The notes: generated by a model from the sequence alone, not told the origin. A stretch of 64,000 bases of DNA from Nitrospira sp. (GCA_022843785.1 JALHMZ010000002.1:1-64000); one strand, 5' to 3'; shown: positions 1 through 9,476, counted from the stretch's first letter. Numbers and translations are program-made.

Positions 1-113
1 TCGAGTTTCTTGAGGTCGCCGTGGATACGGATCATCGGCGGCTCTCCTGCGCTGATGTGACAATCCGATGCGCCTTCTTTCACCGAGAACGTGAGCAGCT
101 TCGAAATATCCAT
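1..113 (-). CDS. pilT: Twitching motility ATPase PilT, N-terminal fragment (cut by window edge)
   Basis: Reading leftward from the ATG at 113 gives 37 codons that run off the window. The peptide starts MDISKLLTFSVKEGASDCHI and continues with SAGEPPMIRIHGDLKKL, which matches the conserved N-terminus of PilT (the ASDxHxSAGxPPMIRxxG pattern). A GGAG lies 8-9 bases before the ATG. PilT is the cytoplasmic hexameric ATPase that retracts type IV pili; its Walker motifs would lie outside the window. The pilin and pilG/H/I-like genes at 11796-15178 fit a cell with type IV pili. The 200 bases between this start and bioF hold its upstream region, with no further gene seen. Confidence 0.85.
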   Translation of the reverse strand, partial: MDISKLLTFSVKEGASDCHISAGEPPMIRIHGDLKKL

Positions 114-315
114 CGAGATCACTCCGTCATGAGATTATCGGGTTTCCTGAACGGGCATAGGCTTGAAGGAAAACAGCGGCGGTCACAAAGTCGCAATGTG
201 TCGATCGGGCCGTTCAATCTAAGCCTGACTGCTGGTGTTCAAGTACTGGTGTGCATCATGCCATAGCGAAGCGAGAAGGCAAGAAAATAGCTGGAAGATG
301 CGGTGTGATATGTCG

Positions 316-1476
316 TCAGAGTAGACCGGTTGCCTGTCCTGCCGACTCAAAAGCGCGGAGGGCTGCATCGATATGATCTGTCGTGTGTTCCGATGTCACT
401 GTGACACGGATTCGGCTGGTATCGTCAGGAACGGTGGGTGGCCTGATGGCCGGCGCATAGACTCCCTGCGCCAACAAGTGTTCGGCGAAGGCTACGGCCG
501 AGGCCGCATCACCGATCAGGATGGGAAGGATAGGGCTGATTGTTTCAGTCATGCGGAACCCAATCCGTTGCAGTCCTTCAAACAGACGTTGCCGATTCGA
601 CCATAGACGGGCCCGCCGGTCAGGCTCCTGTTGAATGATGGCAAGAGCAGCACCCGCTGCTGCGGCTGTACTGGGTGGAGAAGCAGTGGTAAAGAGAAAC
701 GGACGGGCGGTATTGAGCAGATATTCGACCATGTCACGAGGCCCTGCGAGATAGGCGCCGCTGCTCCCCAGCGCTTTACCCAACGTCCCCATGTGAAAGC
801 TGATCTCTTGTTCCACTCCAAAGTGTTCGAGTGTCCCTCGACCGGTTGGGCCTATGATGCCGGTTCCATGTGCGTCGTCGACATACAGCATCGCATCGTA
901 TCGCTTGGCCAGCGAGGCCAACTCCGGTAACGGAGCCAGATCGCCATCCATGCTGAAGAGCCCATCGGTGACGATCAACGCAGGCCTATTCGATGACCGC
1001 CGTTTCAAGAGTGCTTCAACATGGCTGCTGTCGCGATGGCGATAGACTCGGAAATCCGCCCCGCTCAGCCTGCAGCCATCGATGAGACTGGCATGGCACA
1101 ATCGATCCGCCAGAATAAGTCCCTTGCGACCGATCAACCTGGGAATGATGCCAAGGTTCGCCAAGTATCCCGATCCAAATAAGAGCACGGACTCCGTTCC
1201 CTTGAATCGGGCCAAGGCGGATTCCAGTTCTTCATGCGGCGGGAGTGTGCCGCAAATCAGGCGCGACGCACCGGCGCCGGTTCCATATTGTTCGGTTGCA
1301 CGGACCGCAGCTTGGATAACGGCAGGGTGTATCGCAAGTCCCAGGTAATCATTGGAGCAGAGGAGAATAATCGACCGCCCGCCGAATTGAACAGTCGCGC
1401 CTGTTCCAGAGCTTAGTGTTCTCAGTCGGCGAGTCAATGATTCACCGGCCATCTGTCGGAGTTTTTCCTGAAACAT
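316..1476 (-). CDS. bioF: 8-amino-7-oxononanoate synthase
   Basis: This 386-aa protein is a PLP enzyme of the alpha-oxoamine synthase family. BioF condenses L-alanine with pimeloyl-ACP or pimeloyl-CoA in the cytoplasm, the first ring-forming step of biotin synthesis. Visible marks are the SNDYLGLA segment near residue 41, DDAHG at 200-204 (the PLP-pyridine aspartate) and the Schiff-base lysine K234 in TLGKALGSSGAY. Length is normal for BioF. Other family members (Kbl, HemA-type synthases, serine palmitoyltransferase) share the fold, but the N-terminal pattern and length favour BioF. No other bio gene is in the window. The gene is divergent from the TPR gene at 1604, with 127 bases between them. 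Confidence 0.85.
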   Translation of the reverse strand: MFQEKLRQMAGESLTRRLRTLSSGTGATVQFGGRSIILLCSNDYLGLAIHPAVIQAAVRATEQYGTGAGASRLICGTLPPHEELESALARFKGTESVLLFGSGYLANLGIIPRLIGRKGLILADRLCHASLIDGCRLSGADFRVYRHRDSSHVEALLKRRSSNRPALIVTDGLFSMDGDLAPLPELASLAKRYDAMLYVDDAHGTGIIGPTGRGTLEHFGVEQEISFHMGTLGKALGSSGAYLAGPRDMVEYLLNTARPFLFTTASPPSTAAAAGAALAIIQQEPDRRARLWSNRQRLFEGLQRIGFRMTETISPILPILIGDAASAVAFAEHLLAQGVYAPAIRPPTVPDDTSRIRVTVTSEHTTDHIDAALRAFESAGQATGLL

Positions 1477-1494
1477 ATCGTCCTAGCAGACTGC

Positions 1495-1509
1495 GCGCAT
1501 GGTATGCGC
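1495..1509. repeat. Short inverted repeat in divergent intergenic region
   Basis: GCGCAT and ATGCGC flank a 3-base spacer, just before the -35 box at 1518 and between two divergent starts. It could be an operator, but no regulator is known for it here. Confidence 0.3.
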
Positions 1510-1517
1510 CCATTGCA

Positions 1518-1547
1518 TTGACAAGGCGAATGCCTCCCTAGTATAAA
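1518..1547 (+). promoter_or_regulatory. Sigma-70-type promoter for the TPR gene at 1604
   Basis: A perfect TTGACA (1518-1523) is followed after 18 bases by TATAAA (1542-1547). Transcription would start near 1554, leaving a leader of about 50 bases. This rules out the in-frame TTG at 1556 as a good start and supports the ATG at 1604. Confidence 0.7.
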
Positions 1548-1603
1548 ACACAGGTTTGCACGAATGGAATGTGCGTTCTTCGATTATCCGAGGCGATGAC
1601 ATA

Positions 1604-2377
1604 ATGACCTATCGTATCAAAGTGCCGCCGCGATCGTTGCCAGTCGATGAAGCTCACATGGTGAGCAGTTTGGAGCACCAACTCATCGGTCTCAAAGAGT
1701 ACCGGTGGCCCCTACTTGTAGGGTGCGCATTACTGGTATTGGTAGGCGCCGGCGTCTGGGGCGTCTTATGGTATGAGGGGCAAGCGGCGAACAAAGCCCA
1801 CGATATTGAGCGTGAAGCCACCATCCATTACTTCACACGCCCGGGCAATGACCCGAAAAAGGCCGAGAACAACCTTGCGCAAGCGATTACGCTGTATACG
1901 AGAATCGCGGACGAATATCCGCGGACTCCGTCCGCGCCCATTGCCTTATTCAGCCTGGGGAATGCCTTGGTGGAAAGCAATCAAGTAGATTCCGCCATTG
2001 CCGCCTATACACGGTTTCTTTCAGCCTATGGCTCGACTGCGCCGCTGGCCAGTTTAGTTCAGCAAAAACTCGCCTATGCCTACCTATCGAAAGGCGACAG
2101 AGACCAGGCGGCAAAATCCTATACCGCGATTCTTGACAATCCTGCTTCGGCCAACCGTGATCAAGCCATGTTCGAACTGGCTCGACTCGAAGAAAGTCGA
2201 TCGAAAATGGACGAGGCGCTGAAACGATACCAGGATCTTATAAAGACCTATCCCAACTCTCCATTCGCAAGCGAAGCTGCCATCCGCGAGAAAATCTTCG
2301 ATGCCAGAAAAGCACATGAGACGACTCCAGCTGCGAGCGGCTCGCCTGCGGTACCCAAGACTCCTGCAAAGCCCTAA
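1604..2377 (+). CDS. Membrane-anchored TPR protein (YfgM/YbgF-like)
   Basis: The 257-aa product has a short basic N-terminus, one membrane helix at about residues 38-56 (WPLLVGCALLVLVGAGVWGV), and a periplasmic part built of TPR-like helix pairs, with YxxxADEYPRTPSAPIALF and YQDLIKTYPNSPFASEA as the clearest units. The tail is rich in Ala and Pro. The layout resembles YfgM, a SecYEG-associated ancillary protein, or the TPR part of YbgF/CpoB; sequence alone does not decide between them. I chose the ATG at 1604 over an upstream in-frame TTG at 1556 because it has an AGG at the right distance and the promoter at 1518-1547 places the RNA start at about 1554. Confidence 0.65.
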   Translation: MTYRIKVPPRSLPVDEAHMVSSLEHQLIGLKEYRWPLLVGCALLVLVGAGVWGVLWYEGQAANKAHDIEREATIHYFTRPGNDPKKAENNLAQAITLYTRIADEYPRTPSAPIALFSLGNALVESNQVDSAIAAYTRFLSAYGSTAPLASLVQQKLAYAYLSKGDRDQAAKSYTAILDNPASANRDQAMFELARLEESRSKMDEALKRYQDLIKTYPNSPFASEAAIREKIFDARKAHETTPAASGSPAVPKTPAKP

Positions 2378-2627
2378 TCGGTAGTATTCATCAACAATAG
2401 AACCGCCCCTGCGAATCAGCCCCCTCCGTGGCTACGCACGGACAGATCGTTGCCGGATACAGCGTCCCTGTCCTATCGAGACCAGGGAGCTGTCCACCGT
2501 TATGATCGTCCTCACCGCGTCCGGTGAATGCATCAGGTGATTGTGTGACGGATCTACCGGGGTGTGCTTTATAGCAATTACTGCAGCAGCCTAAGACTCG
2601 TGCGTGCCTTCCCGGCAGCACTCAGAG

Positions 2628-3953
2628 CTAACGGGCGATCAGGAGAAAATCTCCGGCTTTGATGACGGGGCTAGAAATGTTATTCCGTGCCTTGAGCGTT
2701 TTTAACGGCACATGAAATCGTTTGGAGACCTTTTCTAACGTGTCTCCGGTGCGGACACGGTACCGTTGCGACGACTTGTTCTTGACGTAGTGAGACTTCA
2801 CCGAAGGAAGGGGAGGAAACTTGTGAGAGGGGATTCGATCTAAGACCGCCATGACCTTCGCGCCTGTTCCGACAGGAACTTTAAGCTGATACGCAGAATT
2901 ATCAGGGGGCGTCGCATCGCGACGCAGCTCGGGATTCAACAATCGAAGCTCGTCATACGGAATGCCGCTCGCATTGGCAATCGCTCGAAAATGCATCGCG
3001 CGATCCACAGCGACTTCTTCAAATTGGTGTGGCGGCGCCGGGGTTTGGCTGAATCCATAGTGATCGAGATTTCTGGCGATAATGGTGGCCGCCATAATTC
3101 GAGGCACATACTGCTTGGTTTCTTTGCGAATCAACTTGGTCTTTGCAATGTCCGAAAACGTTTCACCCTGGGTCTTGTGCAGCGCGCGCATGACTTTGCC
3201 TTCGCCGGCATTATACGCGGCCATCGCCAGTGGCCAAGCTCCGAACATGTCATGCAGGTCCTTTAAATACCTGGCGGCGGCGACGGTCGACTTAATGGGA
3301 TCGCGCCGTTCGTCGACATAATGGTCGATGCGGAGCCCATAGACCTTTCCAGTTCCCTTCATGAACTGCCAAGGTCCGGTGGCCTTGGCTCGTGAATAGG
3401 CATAGGGATTGAACCCACTTTCGACCAACGACAGATTGACCAAGTCACTCGGAAGACCGAACTCAGCAAATATAGTTTCGACAAGCGGGCGGTATCGACT
3501 GAGGCGCAACAGCCACTGTTCAAACCGGCCTCTGATCGATGTATTGAAGTACCGGATGTGGCTTTCTACGGAAGGGTCGCGAACTACGGGAATATTGTAG
3601 AAGGTTGCGCTCGATTCGGCCGTTGCAACGGATAACTCGGAAGTGTCTGCAGATGAGCCGGTATGGCTTGCATCGGCTGGCGACGCGACGGCTTTGCCGG
3701 TGGTGTTGTCCGTTGCATCTCCAGTCGATGGGAGATCTGGAGGAGCGCCGGTCAACTCCGGTTCGAGTGGAACAAGATTTGAGTCAAGATCATCATCGTC
3801 CTGGGTAGCCGCCTGCGCGTCTTGGCCTGCGGTGGCAGTTTCGGCACGACCAACCCCCGTTAACGGTGAAAGCGATACGGCAAGAACTAGCAACCCCATT
3901 GCCAGGATGTCTACGCTTCGAAGTCTGGACCTTATCAATATGCGCCTCGTCAT
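2628..3953 (-). CDS. Membrane-bound lytic murein transglycosylase with LysM domain (MltD-like)
   Basis: The 441-aa protein has a signal peptide (residues 1-37), an acidic low-complexity linker (about 45-115), a SLT/GH23 domain and a C-terminal LysM repeat (about 397-440, YRVRTGDTLEKVSKRF...). The catalytic glutamate is E178 in LVESGFNPYAYSRAKATGPW, followed by the typical AYNAGEG motif. Such enzymes cut the glycan strands of peptidoglycan in the periplasm, giving 1,6-anhydro ends, and LysM holds them on the wall. E. coli MltD often has two or more LysM repeats; only one is clear here. The start may be somewhat upstream of the true one, since several Met residues precede the hydrophobic stretch. 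The 250 bases to the TPR gene hold nothing I recognise. Confidence 0.85.
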   Translation of the reverse strand: MTRRILIRSRLRSVDILAMGLLVLAVSLSPLTGVGRAETATAGQDAQAATQDDDDLDSNLVPLEPELTGAPPDLPSTGDATDNTTGKAVASPADASHTGSSADTSELSVATAESSATFYNIPVVRDPSVESHIRYFNTSIRGRFEQWLLRLSRYRPLVETIFAEFGLPSDLVNLSLVESGFNPYAYSRAKATGPWQFMKGTGKVYGLRIDHYVDERRDPIKSTVAAARYLKDLHDMFGAWPLAMAAYNAGEGKVMRALHKTQGETFSDIAKTKLIRKETKQYVPRIMAATIIARNLDHYGFSQTPAPPHQFEEVAVDRAMHFRAIANASGIPYDELRLLNPELRRDATPPDNSAYQLKVPVGTGAKVMAVLDRIPSHKFPPLPSVKSHYVKNKSSQRYRVRTGDTLEKVSKRFHVPLKTLKARNNISSPVIKAGDFLLIAR

Positions 3954-4155
3954 GATGATTTGTGAGGACTGAGTACGGTTAGACTATCGGGCTATCACAA
4001 GCTTGTCAAGAAATCGAACAGGGAAGAAGCACCCCCATTGGTGTCAGCACACACAGTATCGTGCTCTTGTACGTATGCACATCCCGGTGAGAGGAGCACT
4101 GTTTCGAGTGGAAGTGAAAAGTCCTGAAAACATCATCGGTTGTGCGGGCGATTTC

Positions 4156-4185
4156 TTGACACCTTCCTATTGCAAATGGTAGCGT
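4156..4185 (+). promoter_or_regulatory. Possible promoter of the aminotransferase-serA unit
   Basis: A perfect TTGACA (4156-4161) is followed after 18 bases by TAGCGT, a poor -10 box. It lies about 60 bases before the start at 4241. The -35 match is the main support. Confidence 0.35.
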
Positions 4186-4240
4186 ACCGGCTCTTTTTCA
4201 TGTTGCGCGGCATCAGGTTTTATCGAAGGAGGATCGATCC

Positions 4241-5383
4241 ATGTTGAAGCGGTATTTGCTGGCTCCCGGCCCAACACCTGTGCCGCCGGAAGTGCTTCTG
4301 GCAATGGCCCGGCCCATGATTCATCATCGAGCGCCGGAATTCGATCCGATCTTTGCCGAGGTCAGGGAAGGCCTGAAGTGGTTGTTCCAGACTCAGGGGG
4401 ATGTGTTGATGCTTGCAGCCTCCGGCACAGGAGGGATGGAAGGTTCTGTCTCAAACTTTCTGTCTCCCGGCGACAAGGCCTTGTGTATAAACGCGGGGAA
4501 ATTTGGAGAGCGCTGGGGCAAGCTGTGCAAAACCTTCGGCGTGCAGGCGACTGAGATAAAGGTGGAATGGGGCCATGCTGTCGATCCACAGCAAGTGGCC
4601 GACGCACTCAAGAAAGATCCTTCTATTAAAGCAGTCTATATGCAGGCGAGCGAAACATCGACCGGCGTCTCTCACAATATCAAAGCCGTAGGGGAAATCG
4701 TCAAAGGGCATGAAGGGACGATTCTCGTCGTCGATGCCATTACCGCGCTGGGAGTATTCGATATCAAGACCGATGCGTGGGGCTTGGATGTCGTGATCAC
4801 CGGTTCGCAGAAGGCGTTGATGCTGCCGCCCGGCATGGCCTTCGTCAGCGTCAGCGACAAGGCCTGGGCAATGGCGGATAAAGCTAAGAACGCCGCCTTC
4901 TATTTCAATTTCAAGAAAGAGCGTGAGAATCAGGCCAAGAACCAAACCCTCTTTACTCCGACCGTTTCGCTCATCATCGGCCTTCAGGAAGTCTTTAAAA
5001 TCATGAAAGCAGAAGGTCTGGATAAGATGTTCGCTCGGCAGGGCCGGCTGGCCCAGGCCATGCGAGAGGGCATCAAGGCAGCCGGCTTGGCACTGTTTCC
5101 CAAGGAATCGCCCAGCGACGCCTTGACCGCCGTCTGTGCGCCGGACGGCGTGGATGGGCAGGCGATCTATAAAAATCTTCGAGTTCAGTACGGCATGACG
5201 GCTGCGGGCGGACAGGATCATCTCAAGGGAAAAATTTTCCGTCTCTCGCATATGGGATATGCGGACACGTTCGATGTCATTGCCGCATTGGCCGCGACTG
5301 AAATGGTCTTGAAGGGACTCGGTCATCCCGTCAAACTGGGCACCGGGGTCGGCAAAGCACAAGAAATCTTGATGGCGAAGTAA
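4241..5383 (+). CDS. Class V aminotransferase (alanine/serine-glyoxylate type), probably for serine synthesis
   Basis: The 380-aa PLP enzyme starts MLKRYLLAPGPTPVPPEVL, typical of the alanine-glyoxylate/serine-pyruvate aminotransferase branch of class V. D165 (VVDAITALG) would hold the PLP nitrogen and K191 in TGSQKAL is the Schiff-base lysine. The ATG is preceded by a strong AAGGAGG. It ends 17 bases before serA, so the two are very likely co-transcribed. In bacteria without a classical SerC this pair is thought to supply the phosphoserine aminotransferase step, and that is my inference for its role; a true serine-glyoxylate aminotransferase acting in photorespiration-like glyoxylate removal is the alternative. 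Nothing in the visible residues separates the two. Confidence 0.8.
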   Translation: MLKRYLLAPGPTPVPPEVLLAMARPMIHHRAPEFDPIFAEVREGLKWLFQTQGDVLMLAASGTGGMEGSVSNFLSPGDKALCINAGKFGERWGKLCKTFGVQATEIKVEWGHAVDPQQVADALKKDPSIKAVYMQASETSTGVSHNIKAVGEIVKGHEGTILVVDAITALGVFDIKTDAWGLDVVITGSQKALMLPPGMAFVSVSDKAWAMADKAKNAAFYFNFKKERENQAKNQTLFTPTVSLIIGLQEVFKIMKAEGLDKMFARQGRLAQAMREGIKAAGLALFPKESPSDALTAVCAPDGVDGQAIYKNLRVQYGMTAAGGQDHLKGKIFRLSHMGYADTFDVIAALAATEMVLKGLGHPVKLGTGVGKAQEILMAK

Positions 5384-5400
5384 CCGGACGAGGCATACGC

Positions 5401-6999
5401 ATGAGTGCAGCAGGAATGAAGATTTTGATCAGCGACAGTTTGTCGACGCAGGGTGTCGAGATCCTTCAAAAAGCCGGATTCACCGTCGTGGTGAAATCCA
5501 AAATGCCGAAAGAGGAGCTGTACCGGGAGATCAAGGATGCCGATGGGCTGATCGTGCGCTCCGGCACGAAAGTTACGGCGGAATTGATTGCCGCTGCAGA
5601 AAAGCTCAAGGTCGTCGGCCGAGCCGGGTCCGGACTGGATAATGTCGATACTCCGGCCGCTACCCGACGCGGCATCGTGGTGATGAATACGCCGGGCGGC
5701 AACACCGTGACGACGGCCGAACATACCATGTCGATGATCTGCGCGATGAGCCGCCGTATTCCTCAGGCCACCGCCTCGGTGAAGGCTGGGAAATGGGAAA
5801 AGGACAAGTTCATGGGTGTCGAGCTCTATAATAAAGTGCTCGGCATCATCGGCGCCGGACAAATCGGCAGCCATTTGACGAAACTGGCTCAGGGGATCGG
5901 CATGAGCGTGATCGCATTCGACCCCTATTTATCCCCTGAGCAGGCGGAGAGAATGGGAGTACGGATGGTCGGGCTGGATGAGCTGTTCCGGCAAGCCGAC
6001 ATTATTTCCGTTCATACGCCGTTGACGCCGGAGACCAAGGGTATCGTCAATGCCCAGGCCATTGCCACGATGAAGCCGGGTGTGATGATCGTGAACTGTG
6101 CCCGCGGTGGAATCATCAATGAAGGGGATTTGTGCGAGGCATTAAAAACGAAACGCGTGGCGGCGGCTGCATTTGACGTCTTTGAGGAAGAGCCGGTCAA
6201 AGCGGATAATCCGCTGTTGTCGCTGGACAATTTTATCTGCACGCCTCATATCGGAGCGCAGACGACCGAAGCGCAAGAAAACGTCGCTGTCGGGATCGCG
6301 GAACAGATCGTCGACTATTTCGCCAGAGGGGTGGCAAAGGGCGCGGTCAACATCCCGTCCGTTCCACCCGAACTGCTGGCGCGGCTGCAACCCTTTCTCA
6401 CCTTGGCTGAAAAGCTGGGGGCGCTTCAGACACAATTATCTCAGGGCGCGATCGAACGAGTGACCGTTGAATATAGCGGCGAGGTGGCAACCTTATCCGT
6501 CGCTCCCTTGACGATTGCCGTCCTGAAGGGGCTGCTCTCGCCGATTATGGAGCATCCTGTGAATTATGTGAATGCCCCGATCGTGGCGAAGGAGCGCGGC
6601 ATCGAAGTCAAAGAAGTTAAGAGCTCTGATGCCGGAGACTTTACGAGCCTTGTGCGGGTACGAGTCGAAGCCGGCAAGATGTCGCATCAAGTGGCCGGGA
6701 CGCTCTACCACAAGAAAGAGTCGCGAGTCGTCGAGATCAATCAGTTCAAGGTAGAAATGGTTCCGGAAGGCCACTTGCTGTTCATCCATAACATGGATCG
6801 TCCCGGCGTCATCGGCATGGTTGGAAAGGTGTTGGGAGATACCGGCATCAATATCGTGCGGATGCAATGTGCCTTGGAAAAGCGAGGCGGGGATGCCCTG
6901 CTGATCATCGGTTCCGATACGGATTTTCCGGCTGGCGTGTTGAGCCAAATCAAATCCAGCTCCAATATTTTGTCGGTCAAAGTTGCAAATCTCTCCTGA
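5401..6999 (+). CDS. serA: D-3-phosphoglycerate dehydrogenase
   Basis: The 532-aa protein is the long form of SerA, which oxidises 3-phosphoglycerate with NAD+ as the first step of serine synthesis. The NAD site is LGIIGAGQIGSHL (147-159); the catalytic residues are R235 (VNCARGG), E264 (FDVFEEEP) and H283 (TPHIGAQT). After the catalytic core come an ASB-type intervening domain (about 315-440) and a C-terminal ACT domain (about 458-530, LLFIHNMDRPGVIGMVGKVL), which in relatives binds serine for feedback control. The start lies 17 bases after the aminotransferase stop, with GACGAGG before it. The gene leads directly to hisZ, 25 bases downstream. Confidence 0.95.
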   Translation: MSAAGMKILISDSLSTQGVEILQKAGFTVVVKSKMPKEELYREIKDADGLIVRSGTKVTAELIAAAEKLKVVGRAGSGLDNVDTPAATRRGIVVMNTPGGNTVTTAEHTMSMICAMSRRIPQATASVKAGKWEKDKFMGVELYNKVLGIIGAGQIGSHLTKLAQGIGMSVIAFDPYLSPEQAERMGVRMVGLDELFRQADIISVHTPLTPETKGIVNAQAIATMKPGVMIVNCARGGIINEGDLCEALKTKRVAAAAFDVFEEEPVKADNPLLSLDNFICTPHIGAQTTEAQENVAVGIAEQIVDYFARGVAKGAVNIPSVPPELLARLQPFLTLAEKLGALQTQLSQGAIERVTVEYSGEVATLSVAPLTIAVLKGLLSPIMEHPVNYVNAPIVAKERGIEVKEVKSSDAGDFTSLVRVRVEAGKMSHQVAGTLYHKKESRVVEINQFKVEMVPEGHLLFIHNMDRPGVIGMVGKVLGDTGINIVRMQCALEKRGGDALLIIGSDTDFPAGVLSQIKSSSNILSVKVANLS

Positions 7000-7024
7000 C
7001 ACCGGGCGAACCACGTAGACGATT

Positions 7025-8122
7025 ATGGCTTCTGCTCCACTGACGCACAGCGTTCTTTCGGGGCAGAATCAGCCGCTGAGAGAACGGTCTCTCGTTCCAG
7101 CCGGCATGGCGACGATTCTTCCGGAAGCCGCACGACGCTTCCGGAGAATCGAGACCCAGTTGATTGAATCACTGTCCGGACAGGGCTATGACGAGATCAT
7201 CTTGCCGACATTCGAGTATCTGGATGTCTTGGCCCCAGGTCTCGAACCTGAGCTCGTTGAGAAATGCTACAAAATCCCTGATCGCACGACGGGCCGCATT
7301 CTCCTTCTCCGCCCGGATGCCACCGCTCAGATTGCCCGTACTGTGGCTATGGGGATGATGGGGGCTCGCATGCCATTGCGCTTGTCTTATCGCACAACGG
7401 TATTCCGTCATGAACCTGAGCACGCCGGGCGGGATCGTGAAATCTTTCAAGTAGGGGCGGAACTCATCGGAGTGGATGATCCGGCGTCGGATCGGGAGAT
7501 CATTTCGCTCTTGATCGAGTGCTTACAGCGGATCGGTCTGCGATCGTTCAAAGTTTCGATCGGACACGTCGGATTTTTTAGGCGTTTGCTGACCCGTGCC
7601 GGCTTGTCGGAAGAAGGAAAGAAGCGCGCCGAGCATGCGGCTGCGCGTAAAGACCTTCCCAAACTTCAGGAAATCTTGGGCCAGGAACGAATCTCACAGC
7701 GTTTCGGACGGATTATTCTGGAAGCACCGGAACTGTCCGGTAACGCAGAGGTGATTGCGAGAGGGCGCAAGCTGGCCGGGAATGACAGGGTGCTCCTCCA
7801 ATCGCTCGACCGGCTGGCCACGGTGTATCAATCGCTCTGCGAGGCCGGCTATCAGAATGCGCTTTTTCTCGACTTAGGGGAGTTTCGCGGGTTCGACTAT
7901 TATGACGGTATTGTGTTCGATGTGTTTGCCGAAGGCATCGGGGTCGAGCTCGGCGGCGGCGGTCGCTATAACCATCTGATCGGCCGATTTGGCAGAAATC
8001 TTCCTTCTACCGGGTTTGCACTGAATGTTGACCGGCTTTTTCGAGGAATCGGATTGTCTCACAACCATGCCGCGCTATCTGCAGAACAACCGGTCGCTGG
8101 CGCCAAGCAGAGGCATCGGTGA
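7025..8122 (+). CDS. hisZ: ATP phosphoribosyltransferase regulatory subunit
   Basis: The 365-aa protein has the class II aminoacyl-tRNA synthetase fold, with motif 2 (YRTTVFRHEPEHAGRDREIF) and motif 3-like glycine-rich GVELGGGGRYNHLIGRFG. It lacks the C-terminal anticodon-binding domain of HisRS and is shorter (HisRS is about 420-430 aa), which points to HisZ. HisZ partners the short form of HisG in the first step of histidine synthesis and passes on histidine feedback. hisG is not in this window. The stop overlaps the GTG start of dnaB by 4 bases, so the two are translationally coupled. Confidence 0.85.
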   Translation: MASAPLTHSVLSGQNQPLRERSLVPAGMATILPEAARRFRRIETQLIESLSGQGYDEIILPTFEYLDVLAPGLEPELVEKCYKIPDRTTGRILLLRPDATAQIARTVAMGMMGARMPLRLSYRTTVFRHEPEHAGRDREIFQVGAELIGVDDPASDREIISLLIECLQRIGLRSFKVSIGHVGFFRRLLTRAGLSEEGKKRAEHAAARKDLPKLQEILGQERISQRFGRIILEAPELSGNAEVIARGRKLAGNDRVLLQSLDRLATVYQSLCEAGYQNALFLDLGEFRGFDYYDGIVFDVFAEGIGVELGGGGRYNHLIGRFGRNLPSTGFALNVDRLFRGIGLSHNHAALSAEQPVAGAKQRHR

Positions 8123-9471
8123 AGTCGTCTGTGAGTGTTGACCTTTCACAACCGAAGCTGCCGCCTCAAAACCTGGAGGCGGAGCAATCAGTCTTGGGGG
8201 CAATCCTACTAGACAATACCGCCATGCCGAAAGCGATGGAACTCTTGGTCGAAGAGGATTTCTATCGCACGGCCCATAAGAAAGTGTACCGAGCCATGCT
8301 CGATTTGTCCGACACCGGTGAAGTGATCGACCAGATCACGCTGACCGAGCGATTGACAGGACAAGGGCAGTTAGAGGCGGTGGGAGGCGCCGCCTTTCTA
8401 GCCGAGCTGGTTCAGCTCGTTTCCAGTTCCGCCAATATCCGGTACCACTGTAAAATCGTCCGCGACAAAGCAGTTGCGCGGCAATTGATTAGCACCTCGA
8501 CCGAGGTGTTGACCAGAGGCTACGAAGGATCGGCCTCGATCGACGACCTGCTGGACTTTGCGGAACGGTCTGTCTTCAGCATTGCTCAAGGCAAGCTGGA
8601 ACGATCCTTCACCCAGATCAATCAGATCATCAAGGAAAGCCTCGATCTGGTCGATAAACTCTCGAAACGGAAAGAGCACGTGACTGGCGTGCCGACCGGC
8701 TATTACGATCTCGACGATCTCACGGCCGGGCTTCAACCGTCCGATCTGATTGTGGTGGCCGGGCGGCCGAGCATGGGGAAGACCAGCCTGGCGTTGGGGT
8801 TTGCCACTCATGCCGCCATTCATGCACAGGCCGTGGTGGGCATCTTCAGCCTGGAAATGTCCAAGCCGCAGATTGTGCTCCGCATGCTGAGTTCAGAGGC
8901 TCGCGTCGATTCACACGCCTTACGGACAGGAAAACTCCAAAAAGAGGATTGGTGGCGATTGGCTGAAGCAGCGGGAAAGCTGGAACAGGCGCCCATTTAC
9001 ATTGATGATGCCGGAGGCATTACCGTACAACAGATGCGCGGGAAAGCCCGCCGCTTGAAAGCCGAGAAAGGTCTCGATCTGTTGATTGTGGACTATCTGC
9101 AATTGATGCAGGGCCGAAGTGATTCGGAATCACGCCAGCAGGAAATTTCCGATATCTCCCGTTCGCTGAAGGCATTGGCCAAGGAATTGAACGTGCCGGT
9201 CGTCGCGCTCTCTCAGCTGAGCCGTGCCGTGGAGGCTCGCAAGCCTCCGATTCCCATGTTGGCCGATTTGCGTGAGAGCGGCGCGATCGAGCAGGACGCC
9301 GATGTCGTCATGTTTATCTATCGAGAGGATGTCTACGATCAAAACTCAGAACGCAAGGGGATCGCCGACATTATCGTGAGTAAACATCGGAATGGGCCCA
9401 TCGGGAGAAAAGAGCTGTTCTTTCAGGACCGATTTGCCAAGTTTGAGAGCCTAGATCTTCGTGAGTCGTGA
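8119..9471 (+). CDS. dnaB: Replicative DNA helicase
   Basis: The 450-aa protein has the DnaB N-terminal domain (PPQNLEAEQSVLGAILLDN near the start) and a RecA-like helicase domain. The Walker A motif is GRPSMGKT (215-222, K221), Walker B is LLIVDYLQLMQ, and a late arginine-finger region is present. It is the hexameric ring helicase that unwinds DNA at the replication fork and recruits primase. The start is GTG at 8119, inside the last codons of hisZ. Length is normal and no intein is visible. Confidence 0.95.
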   Translation: MKSSVSVDLSQPKLPPQNLEAEQSVLGAILLDNTAMPKAMELLVEEDFYRTAHKKVYRAMLDLSDTGEVIDQITLTERLTGQGQLEAVGGAAFLAELVQLVSSSANIRYHCKIVRDKAVARQLISTSTEVLTRGYEGSASIDDLLDFAERSVFSIAQGKLERSFTQINQIIKESLDLVDKLSKRKEHVTGVPTGYYDLDDLTAGLQPSDLIVVAGRPSMGKTSLALGFATHAAIHAQAVVGIFSLEMSKPQIVLRMLSSEARVDSHALRTGKLQKEDWWRLAEAAGKLEQAPIYIDDAGGITVQQMRGKARRLKAEKGLDLLIVDYLQLMQGRSDSESRQQEISDISRSLKALAKELNVPVVALSQLSRAVEARKPPIPMLADLRESGAIEQDADVVMFIYREDVYDQNSERKGIADIIVSKHRNGPIGRKELFFQDRFAKFESLDLRES

Positions 9472-9476
9472 CGAGT

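Noticed and set aside
21..266. 81-aa rightward frame at the left edge
   Set aside because: It lies opposite the pilT start and runs into the gap; the leftward pilT N-terminus is convincing.
4451..5362. 303-aa leftward frame opposite the class V aminotransferase
   Set aside because: The rightward frame has all PLP motifs and a strong ribosome site; this one is a shadow.
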